From: Marinilabiliales bacterium
GTDB lineage: Bacteria; Bacteroidota; Bacteroidia; Bacteroidales; SZUA-534
Length of the DNA: 33,623 nucleotides
Assembly: GCA_003512955.1 (NCBI GenBank)
Contig: DOTG01000031.1
Location: 1-33,623, forward strand
Direction: 5' to 3'
Under the pieces are notes generated by a model, which did not search any database, was not told where the DNA came from, and saw only the letters and a list, made by a program, of their open reading frames with translations. Shown here piece by piece: positions 1 through 7,220 of the stretch (position 1 is its first letter; each line of letters begins with the position of its first letter). Made by a program: the position numbers and the translations under genes.

Positions 1-92
1 CACTGAAACCGGCATGTTTTATGACTGCGTGTTAGGCACTGGCGGTTTTTATTCTCAATCTGAATATCTAACAAGTTTGTACTATTTCTCAT

Positions 93-200
93 TCCAACGT
101 TGGAGCGGGACAGGCGAAAAGGCTCTTTGGCAAAATTTGGATTTAGCATTGGCTCGTGGGGCTTTGGCAATGTGCTTGCAAATAGCGTGGACTATATAAT
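93..200. repeat. Structured non-coding flank of the NACHT/RelA-SpoT cassette (left copy)
   Basis: This short stretch downstream of the RelA/SpoT-like gene contains a perfect 10-bp palindrome (CCAACGTTGG, 94-103). Bases 123-165 match bases 3561-3604 on the other side of the two-gene cassette in the same orientation, at roughly 34 of 43 aligned positions by eye, including a shared GGCTCGTG core. Bases 32-38 (GTTAGGC) fit the integron attC core consensus GTTRRRY, but no convincing partner site was found. A translation runs through the stretch, but it lacks a recognisable domain and I regard the DNA as non-coding. A recombination-site or cassette-border role is inference. Confidence 0.4.
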
Positions 201-1091
201 TTCCTGACCATTAAATGCTAATTCAAATTCGTCTTTCAATATAGGCTGTGTCTTAGATGTTATGAATTCGTCTTTCAAAAAACAATGATTGATAAAATAC
301 ATCCAATTGTCAAAGGTTGTAGGAAATGCCAATGTTGAATCAATATAAGTTTTTAGAATTTTATTTCTGTTTAACTTGAATATCTTTTTCCCGACTTCCT
401 GGTTAGCATTAAGGTATTCTATAATTTCTGTATCAAGGCCTTTTAGCAGAAAACGTAAACGAAGTTTATTTCTTAACATCGCTTCCCATTTTTTTGATTT
501 ATAATGTTGATATGAAATGTCATCAAACAAAGCTTTCAAAGCTTGGTCATTTGTCTCAAGTGTAGCATAAATACCATTTAGCATTCGTCCTTCGGCAGTA
601 AGTGGTTCCCAATCAGGTTTGCACTTGTATCGCATTAAATGGTCAACCTCGTGCCAGCCTTCTGAAAGAGTGGTTCTAAATTGTATTTCGAATGTATTAT
701 CTATGAGTTCGAATTGAGGATTATTCGGCTTCATTTCTTCAAAAATCCTTGTTTCGTATTCAGGCATTCTGCAAATCATATTTTTACGAAGTGGCCTAAA
801 TACTTCTGAGGAAGGCTCATCATAAACTAATTCGACTTTGTCAAAGATCTTTTCACAAAGGTCAACCACAATTTTTACATCATCGCTGAAATAGGTTGTT
901 ATGCGAAAACCAACAAGGTCTTGCATTAGTTCGGAATTTGGGGAGTAAGTTTTTCTTGTAAATTTTTCATCAATAGATAATTGTTCTTTCACTCTTGAAA
1001 AAAGACGAAATAACAAGCCTGTTCTAGTCAACTCATTAACAAGTTTCTCTTTTAAACGCTTTTCAACTATTTCTAAACCGTATTCTGACAT
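192..1091 (-). CDS. RelA/SpoT-domain nucleotidyltransferase, putative defence effector
   Basis: This 299-residue protein has a RelA/SpoT synthetase-type fold near its N-terminus. DLVGFR (residues 58-63) is the metal-binding Asp segment, preceded by a Lys/Arg-rich stretch (34-47). EIQFRT (135-140) and WHEVDH (146-151) match the late EIQIRT...EH motif of small alarmone synthetases. The usual acceptor-binding GYRSLH motif expected between them is not visible. About 140 further residues of unknown fold follow; no HD hydrolase, TGS or ACT domain is present. The family transfers pyrophosphate from ATP to GDP/GTP, and toxic members modify adenine nucleotides or tRNA ends. The ATG lies 3 nt after the stop of the NACHT gene, so the two are almost certainly co-transcribed and coupled. 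I infer the output enzyme of a NACHT-sensed abortive-infection system. Fold assignment is fairly sure; the substrate is unknown. Confidence 0.75.
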   Translation of the reverse strand: MSEYGLEIVEKRLKEKLVNELTRTGLLFRLFSRVKEQLSIDEKFTRKTYSPNSELMQDLVGFRITTYFSDDVKIVVDLCEKIFDKVELVYDEPSSEVFRPLRKNMICRMPEYETRIFEEMKPNNPQFELIDNTFEIQFRTTLSEGWHEVDHLMRYKCKPDWEPLTAEGRMLNGIYATLETNDQALKALFDDISYQHYKSKKWEAMLRNKLRLRFLLKGLDTEIIEYLNANQEVGKKIFKLNRNKILKTYIDSTLAFPTTFDNWMYFINHCFLKDEFITSKTQPILKDEFELAFNGQEII

Positions 1092-1094
1092 TGC

Positions 1095-3260
1095 TTAACT
1101 ATTTCTGTATTTATCATTATAATAAGATATGCCTTGACGAGTTAAAAAACTCAAGTCACCATTGAACTGAATTATGCCTTCCGTTTCTAGCTTATGTAAA
1201 GTTCTGCTTAAACTCTTAGAATTGAAATCAGAAAGTTCGTTCTTAATGTAAGAAAGTTGTCTGTGACGGGGTTTAAAGCTTCCTATTTTGAAATATAGTT
1301 CAAGTATTTCTTTTTCAATATTTATTTCCTCAATACTTGTTTTAACTTCTTCACAATCGAATAATTTTTGCACAAAACCATTATCACAAGTACAGCCAAA
1401 AATTGTGAAATAAGTATCGGAATATGCAACTCCTGTGTCAATTAAATGGCAGTTATAGAATCTACAATTTACAAACGAAGAGTTAATAAATGCTTCAAAC
1501 AAAAATTCACAGTTCGAGAAAGTACAAGCCGTAAATATTGCAGATTCAAATTGCCCTTTTTTCGTGAAAGAATAAGTATTTAAAATGAAATCGTTTAAAA
1601 TAGCGTGCTTGTAATTCCGTACAATTTCATTTTTGAAGTCAATGTCAATTTTGAAATAAAACTGAGGGTCATATGGGAAAGCATAATCATTAAATACTTC
1701 CCAAAGCTTTTCTTTGTTTTCCTTTGGTTGTACTTGATAAGCCTGAATAGCAAGCATAGCAAACATTTGAGAGAGTTTTTCATAGAATGTTTTGCTGTAT
1801 TGTAAATACTTACCCATTATCAGGTTTTCGCCAATTAAAGTCCCAAGAACAAACTCATTTACAATTCCAATCATTCCTTTTTCCTTTCTATCTAGAAAGG
1901 CGTGATTTGAAAGTATATCAGCAAGTTGGTCTGTTCTTGGTCTTTTGTCTGGAGTATATTTTTTCTTAGTCTCTTCTAAAATTTTCTTATTGTAATCAAG
2001 AATTAAATCTCTGATAAACTCCTTCGATTCTGCTTTTACATCCCATTCTGTGAGGAAACGAACCAATTTTCTAAAAATTCTTAATTGTACTTCAGGTTCA
2101 ATTAACAAACCTTGTCTTGTTTGCTCCCTTGTCAATAAGAAATCAAAATAACGGTCAACAATTGATTTGCCTTCAACCCCCATTTCTTTGAGTTCCTCTA
2201 TATTGACATAACGCAAATAGGTAAGCAGGACGGGATTTGCTATTTGTTCAACTGGGAAATTGTTAGATTGAACAATTTCAATCCTTTCTTTCGTAAGCCA
2301 ATTTTCAATTGAAGGTTCTGAAATTGTAACTTTTGACAGAGTATAGTCTATATTTCGGTCAATCATCCAATTGTGAAATTCTTCACTATTGAAAATTGCC
2401 GTTTTTCGCGATGTGATGATTACTTTGGCATTGTCGGTAAGTAAATCAACAATAGTTGAAAGCATACTTTCAACTTGCTCAAATTGATTTGATGAAAAGG
2501 AAAAATCCTTTGAAATTAGCTCGTCAAATCCATCAATGATTAATGGAATACGCCCTTTTTTAATTTGATGTATTACAACAGTTGAATCAACTCGGTTGGA
2601 GAATTGTTCTTCAATTTCAAAGGCTAAAATATGTTTGAAAATTGATGCTTTTCTATCTCTTGAAAGTTCTGTAAAAAATGGCAGCTTGTTTGATGGTACA
2701 GAGATAAATTCATTTAGTATTTCATACGCAGTACAAGTCTTCCCATAACCAGCAGCAGCTTCTAGGATTATTAATAGAGGGCCAAGGTGTTCGTTAATTT
2801 GTTTTGTTATTGTTGTTACTAAGGCGTTACTATTGTCATTTGCACCAATTGAGATTGTTTTTATGTCGTCTTGGTCAAGTTTGTAATTAGTATATTCGTA
2901 TGAACTTCGAATGTATTCATATTTTGCATTTCCAGGCAAATTGTTCATCAATTTAACAACAAAGGTTTCATAGCGTCTTTTTAGATTTTGAATAACTCCA
3001 TCTGCCTTAAAAAAATCTTTGAATAGAAAGTCTTCGGCTTCTTCAATATTCTTGAAGTCTCGAACTTTAACAGCATAACCTGAACCGGCAAATTGCTTTC
3101 TTAGTTCTTCTGCTTCTTCATCTGTGCCAGTTTTTACAATGTCGGCACCGTTGTAAATACTTTTTGTAAACAAATAAACACGAGTAGCCTTCTTTTTACG
3201 GGGTTCATAACCGTAACGTTCGTAAAGTTCGTCTAACTCTTTTATGAATGTGTCACTCAT
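1095..3260 (-). CDS. NACHT-type STAND NTPase, putative anti-phage sensor
   Basis: This 721-residue P-loop NTPase has Walker A AAAGYGKT (168-175) and the NACHT-style Walker B LIIDGFDEL (240-248). About 130 N-terminal residues of unrecognised fold precede them (LFTKSIYNGAD, 30-40), with no obvious nuclease, protease, TIR or membrane effector. After the NTPase and helical region, roughly residues 560-630 read like irregular pentapeptide-type repeats rich in F, C and N (FTACTFSNCEF, SFVNCRFYNC). The last ~75 residues look like a winged helix (SKSLSRTLHKLETEGIIQF). Bacterial NACHT proteins are known phage-defence sensors that oligomerise on ligand binding. The missing fused effector and the 3-nt gap to the RelA/SpoT-like gene suggest the effector acts in trans. 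The start is the ATG at 3260; nothing in frame upstream is preferable. NACHT identity is confident, the partnership is inferred. Confidence 0.82.
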   Translation of the reverse strand: MSDTFIKELDELYERYGYEPRKKKATRVYLFTKSIYNGADIVKTGTDEEAEELRKQFAGSGYAVKVRDFKNIEEAEDFLFKDFFKADGVIQNLKRRYETFVVKLMNNLPGNAKYEYIRSSYEYTNYKLDQDDIKTISIGANDNSNALVTTITKQINEHLGPLLIILEAAAGYGKTCTAYEILNEFISVPSNKLPFFTELSRDRKASIFKHILAFEIEEQFSNRVDSTVVIHQIKKGRIPLIIDGFDELISKDFSFSSNQFEQVESMLSTIVDLLTDNAKVIITSRKTAIFNSEEFHNWMIDRNIDYTLSKVTISEPSIENWLTKERIEIVQSNNFPVEQIANPVLLTYLRYVNIEELKEMGVEGKSIVDRYFDFLLTREQTRQGLLIEPEVQLRIFRKLVRFLTEWDVKAESKEFIRDLILDYNKKILEETKKKYTPDKRPRTDQLADILSNHAFLDRKEKGMIGIVNEFVLGTLIGENLIMGKYLQYSKTFYEKLSQMFAMLAIQAYQVQPKENKEKLWEVFNDYAFPYDPQFYFKIDIDFKNEIVRNYKHAILNDFILNTYSFTKKGQFESAIFTACTFSNCEFLFEAFINSSFVNCRFYNCHLIDTGVAYSDTYFTIFGCTCDNGFVQKLFDCEEVKTSIEEINIEKEILELYFKIGSFKPRHRQLSYIKNELSDFNSKSLSRTLHKLETEGIIQFNGDLSFLTRQGISYYNDKYRNS

Positions 3261-3961
3261 TGTTTCTTAATTTTATTTATGCTTCAATTGGTTCTTTCCG
3301 CAAAGCCTACCTTAACATCGGTATTCAGCCCGTTTTTTATTTCCTCTTGCTGTCAATTTACCACGAACATATATTTTACCATCCGTGAACGAAACTTTTT
3401 CTAATAGCTGTGTCAGCTTATTCCACCACGATTTTTCAACCGCTGGAGTAATAAACTTTATGCATATATCTCGTTCCGATAAACCTTTTTTTGTCCATTT
3501 AAAAATTCATTTAAAACTCAAATGTAACAATTTAGCAGAGGTGCGTAAGCAAAATTGCAGCTCTTTTGCAAACCTTTGGTTTGAGCGTCGGCTCGTGTGG
3601 GTTTATATTTCATTTTTTTGGTTAAAAAACGTTGTTAAATACGTTACCAATACTAACGAATAACCGGCTTATTTTCAAAAATATGTGATGAAGTAGGCAA
3701 AACGGGGGATTTCCTCCGGGATTTTTGGGATTGCTTATAGAAAATGTTATGTTAAGGATGAGCTATGCGACTGGCAAAATAGATTAATCTATTACTTTGT
3801 TTGCTGCCTGTTTTGCCACAAATAAGGTTATTTTATACATTCCCATTTACTACCAATTAAGCAACACAATCGAAATAATATCCCAAAAACTACAGATATA
3901 TCCTGTGATTCTGCGATATCCGGATCGGTGGTCGTTTAACGGGGTTGTTTTGAATTTTTTA
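3261..3961. other. Long intergenic region upstream of the NACHT gene
   Basis: About 700 bases separate the NACHT start from the metalloprotease stop. Short open frames exist here but have no domain or credible start context. The stretch should hold the promoter of the NACHT/RelA-SpoT operon (minus strand, near 3261-3400), though I could not pick out a clean TAnnTTTG box. Bases 3561-3604 are the right copy of the cassette-flanking repeat. Around 3690-3730 lies a G-rich stretch with a short inverted element (GGGGGATTTCCTCCGGGAT). No tRNA or other structured RNA was recognised. Confidence 0.5.
3561..3604. repeat. Right copy of the repeat flanking the NACHT/RelA-SpoT cassette
   Basis: This 44-base stretch aligns with 123-165 in the same orientation with about eight mismatches and one gap. 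It begins CTCTTT, contains TTTGG and GGCTCGTG, and ends in TTT. The two copies sit about 3.4 kb apart and enclose exactly the two-gene cassette. Downstream the sequences diverge. Confidence 0.45.
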
Positions 3962-6001
3962 TTAATGGGTAACAATCATGCGCCGGGTCATTTGCCCCTC
4001 TTGCGTGATAATGCTGATTAAATAGATTCCGGCAGCCAACTCACGATTGTCAAATAAAAGTTCCTTGATATTTGATCCGTTTGTTCCTTCTACCATTTGT
4101 GAATAAATCTCTCCCCCATACAGGGTATGTATTTTAATGGTTACCGGTTGTTTTGCGGACAACGAAAAATTCAATGTTATTTTTTCGTGTGTCGGGTTCG
4201 GAAAGACATGAAACATATCTGGTTGGGTTTCCTTGATTCCAATTAAAGGAATGCCGCCAATGTTTATGTTATCAACATAAAGACAATTTCCGCCGTTGCT
4301 TTCCACTTGAAATTTCAACCTCAGGTGGTTCTTTTCTTTATAGTTTTTAATATCAATTTTTTCAGTCCGCCATTCTGTAGCAGTGGGTTCATAGGTACTT
4401 GTTACATATACATCGCCATTGGTAACCAGTGATTTTCCGCCTTTAATATATTTTACAATCCACTTTTTGCCACAATCTGGCGAAACAAACACCTTCAGTT
4501 CATCGGCCGATGAACTGTTACGCTGGGCATAAGCGATATCAAAATAGATGTAATCGGGATTGGTCACTTCGTTAAAATTGATGTTGCTGGTTATAAATGA
4601 GTTTACAGTTCCTGCCCCATTTGATTGGTTTTTAATCCTTAGGGAGGTGTTGCCATTTGTATATTTCGCCCAATGTGCATTTCCGTTTTCAATAAAGGAC
4701 CAGCTTTTAAAAATATCGTCCACATATTCAGGGAATCCGGCCTCTTCCATATCGCATAATTTTGGGGCAACAATCCCGGCTAAGGTATCGGGGACAAATA
4801 CCAGCTTTTCGCGGGTAATGGAACTGGTACCGTTTTCGTTACTTACGGTAAGGCTTACAGGATACAACCCTGGTTGATGGTAGGTAATTTCAGGAGCGCT
4901 GATGATGGAGGAGGAGGGTTCACCGCCTTCAAATGCCCAATCCCAGTTAGTAATTTCGGAACCGTATGAAAAATCGGTAAACTGATATGAAGTTCCCGGG
5001 CAGATATCGTAAATATCCGATTCAATATCGGCAATGGGTGCGCATCCGGGATCTACATAACCTTCGTTGGTCCCTGTTTGCACCAGGTTTTCATCCGACC
5101 AAAGATATTTTCTTCCACTTACCAATGAATTCAAAGCTGCCCGCATCCGGTCCACTTGCCCTTCGGTAAACATGGACTCGCAGGTTGAGTAATCCATAAA
5201 ATTCTGAACATTGGTTAGAAACCCACAGGAGACCATCCCTAAATTGCAATGTTGGTCAACTCCAATGGTGTTGGGTGTATCTTCCACATTATCGTCAATG
5301 TCGCAATTGCTTTGAAGCCCGGGTTCGTTGGTACTTCCCCAGGGATGGGCCAGGTTCAGATAATGCCCAATCTCATGCGACAGGGTGTGGCCATTGTCCA
5401 CATAGGTGTATATGCTAACCACACCATCCAAAGCCGGATCAACGCCAGGATAGTGGGACCAGGCCGCTGCTGAGCCCTCGATAGAACTTACAGTCCAAAT
5501 ATTCAGATAACTTTGGGGATCCCAGTTGGTGATGGTATATTTTAAAGTATTTGAAGCCTGGTAGGTTAAATCGGTTTCGTAATACATTACACCGGAAGTA
5601 CAGTTTCCATCGGGAGCAAGCTTGGCCAATTTGAAAACGATGCTGGCATTTCCAATAATTTCTTTGAAATCGTTCACTATATTGTTCAGCTCAACATTGT
5701 CCGCTCTAAAATCAATGTTTATTTGTTCCAGACCCCGCTCAATTTCTTCCATGGAGATGCGTTCGTTACCATATTTATGTAGCACATGAAAAACCACAGG
5801 GATAATTATGGTATCATAAGCGTTGTCCTTATTCTGGATAAACTGTTGGGTAAACTCTTCCAGCAACAAGCGGTTTTTTAGAATTTCAGGATTCCTGGCC
5901 ACCTCAATGGAATCGAAATAAGGTGTGGCACATCTTTTTGTTTGCGCACTGGCACCCAAAAAAGCCAAGCACAATAGGCCTAAAAGTAGTTTCTGTTTCA
6001 T
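3962..6001 (-). CDS. Secreted M43-type metalloprotease with PKD domain and T9SS sorting tail
   Basis: This is a 679-residue zinc metalloprotease. I chose the ATG at 6001 because it gives a clean signal peptide (MKQKLLLGLLCLAFLGASA|Q); the frame stays open 22 codons upstream, into the neighbouring gene. The catalytic motif HEIGHYLNLAH (about residues 209-219) is the metzincin HExxHxxxxxH, followed by a Met-turn (NFMDYS, about 267-272), which fits the pappalysin-like M43 family. A PKD domain (about 320-410, with WDWAFEGG) follows, then a jelly-roll-like domain, then a C-terminal Por secretion tail (VFPNPT...AAGIYLISI) of about 75 residues. The protein should cross the inner membrane by Sec and the outer membrane by T9SS, ending on the surface or in the medium. 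No terminator was found after it. It starts 44 nt after the DUF3800 gene on the same strand, but the pair looks unrelated in function. Confidence 0.88.
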   Translation of the reverse strand: MKQKLLLGLLCLAFLGASAQTKRCATPYFDSIEVARNPEILKNRLLLEEFTQQFIQNKDNAYDTIIIPVVFHVLHKYGNERISMEEIERGLEQINIDFRADNVELNNIVNDFKEIIGNASIVFKLAKLAPDGNCTSGVMYYETDLTYQASNTLKYTITNWDPQSYLNIWTVSSIEGSAAAWSHYPGVDPALDGVVSIYTYVDNGHTLSHEIGHYLNLAHPWGSTNEPGLQSNCDIDDNVEDTPNTIGVDQHCNLGMVSCGFLTNVQNFMDYSTCESMFTEGQVDRMRAALNSLVSGRKYLWSDENLVQTGTNEGYVDPGCAPIADIESDIYDICPGTSYQFTDFSYGSEITNWDWAFEGGEPSSSIISAPEITYHQPGLYPVSLTVSNENGTSSITREKLVFVPDTLAGIVAPKLCDMEEAGFPEYVDDIFKSWSFIENGNAHWAKYTNGNTSLRIKNQSNGAGTVNSFITSNINFNEVTNPDYIYFDIAYAQRNSSSADELKVFVSPDCGKKWIVKYIKGGKSLVTNGDVYVTSTYEPTATEWRTEKIDIKNYKEKNHLRLKFQVESNGGNCLYVDNINIGGIPLIGIKETQPDMFHVFPNPTHEKITLNFSLSAKQPVTIKIHTLYGGEIYSQMVEGTNGSNIKELLFDNRELAAGIYLISIITQEGQMTRRMIVTH

Positions 6002-6045
6002 CTTTTTTCGCTTGTAATAGTTTTTATATAAAGTTACCACCAATT

Positions 6046-6939
6046 TTAAGAGACACAAAATATACATTGACAGGTAGCATCAGTAAAATGACGGACTCCT
6101 ACTATTTTACCATTTTTCCTGTCAAATCGACTTTGGATTCTATTTAATAAGTCGGATTCATTATTTTCAAAATAGCGTCTTAATGAATAACAACACAAAT
6201 CAGTTATTTGTACAAGACTTGTTAGCTCTGAGTTTACAAAAAATGGAGTTTCAATAATATGGTCAATGCTTGTCCATAAAGTACCTTGATGATGAAATTT
6301 TTTCATTAAAGCAGTATGCTTTTTCGAAACCGTTTCATTATTATCATGGACAAGGGTTCCAAAAAGTTCCGAATCATTCTTACTCCTGCTAATAATTTTC
6401 ATATACTGTTCAAAACGAGAAACTAATTGTTCTAAAGCTTGTTCATCAATAGTTTGTTTTGCTCTAACAGGGTCAAAATGGATTTTGTTTATACATTCGG
6501 CAAATAATCTAGCAAATTTCCAACTTCCAATTAAATCAGCCAGATCTTGAATAAATGCAACCCTTTCGTCGTGAGTCAAATGGATATAAGCTTCGGTTTG
6601 GCGATAATTCTTTCTGGTTTGTTTATAATGACTTTTATTTGGACTCTTTTGGAGTTTGAGAAGTTCAACTTTTCTTATTTTTTCGACTTCGTGTCGTCTT
6701 TGAGCATGATTCATTGTTTCAAATCCAACAACCCTACTTTGCTCAAGGTATTTCCGTAATATCCATCCAGTATGGATTTCAGATTCCTGTAAGTTGTATT
6801 TTTGCTTTAAAGTTGATATGCCTTTTTCACATTTCTTCCAGTAAGATATTGGAATTGATAATCCTGCTAAAACGTAATGGCTTGTATTGCCAGGAATTTC
6901 AGGTGTGCCAGATTCGTCTATATAACAAAAATATACCAT
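6046..6939 (-). CDS. DUF3800 domain protein
   Basis: This 297-residue protein begins with the DUF3800 signature YIDESG (residues 6-11) after a short hydrophobic strand. It ends with the matching QITDLCCYSLRRYFE motif (244-258), whose Asp and Tyr are characteristic. Together these acidic residues suggest an RNase H-like fold and a possible nuclease activity, which has not been shown biochemically for the family as far as I know. DUF3800 genes are common in accessory and defence-rich regions. The gene is more AT-rich than nadB beside it, as if acquired. It lies 44 nt upstream of the metalloprotease start and about 3 kb from the NACHT cassette. Family assignment is good; function is unknown. Confidence 0.8.
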   Translation of the reverse strand: MVYFCYIDESGTPEIPGNTSHYVLAGLSIPISYWKKCEKGISTLKQKYNLQESEIHTGWILRKYLEQSRVVGFETMNHAQRRHEVEKIRKVELLKLQKSPNKSHYKQTRKNYRQTEAYIHLTHDERVAFIQDLADLIGSWKFARLFAECINKIHFDPVRAKQTIDEQALEQLVSRFEQYMKIISRSKNDSELFGTLVHDNNETVSKKHTALMKKFHHQGTLWTSIDHIIETPFFVNSELTSLVQITDLCCYSLRRYFENNESDLLNRIQSRFDRKNGKIVGVRHFTDATCQCIFCVS

Positions 6940-7089
6940 TGGCGGCTAAAAATAAAAAAAGCGACTGGTTTCAGGGAATTATTCCCGTAATAGAGACGCT
7001 TGGCGACTCTTCCCAGACGCAGAATACAAAAATATGGTTTATATTTATAAATGACAAGAAAAAATAAAAAAACTGATGGCAGTGATATA

Positions 7090-7200
7090 GTACATGTGGG
7101 TTTAGCTTCGCTGAGCTCCCTTCAGTCGGTTGTGGTCTGTAAAAAAGTTAGGTGTAAACTGGTAGGGAATCGCCTCGTAATCCCGCACGAAATCATACCA
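7090..7200 (-). pseudogene. Possible remnant of a coding sequence 3' end
   Basis: Read on the minus strand from about 7200 to the TAA at 7090, one frame gives a protein-like 33-residue string rich in aromatic and Pro residues (WYDFVRDYEAIPYQFTPNF followed by FTDHNRLKGAQRS), then a stop. It has no start codon of its own and begins just past the nadB stop in a shifted frame. It could be the tail of a lost gene or a dispersed intergenic repeat that happens to translate well. No family was recognised. Confidence 0.2.
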
Positions 7201-7220
7201 TAAAACAATAATAAGTAATA

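Noticed and set aside
14..199. Open frame of 61 codons on the plus strand at the window start
   Set aside because: It has no domain, spans a palindrome and a flanking repeat, and its composition looks non-coding.
3385..3663. Open frame of 92 codons on the plus strand upstream of the NACHT gene
   Set aside because: It overlaps the flanking repeat, has no recognisable domain, and its translation looks like read-through of AT-rich non-coding DNA.
6002..6067. N-terminal extension of the M43 metalloprotease
   Set aside because: It precedes a clean signal peptide and would overlap the DUF3800 gene.
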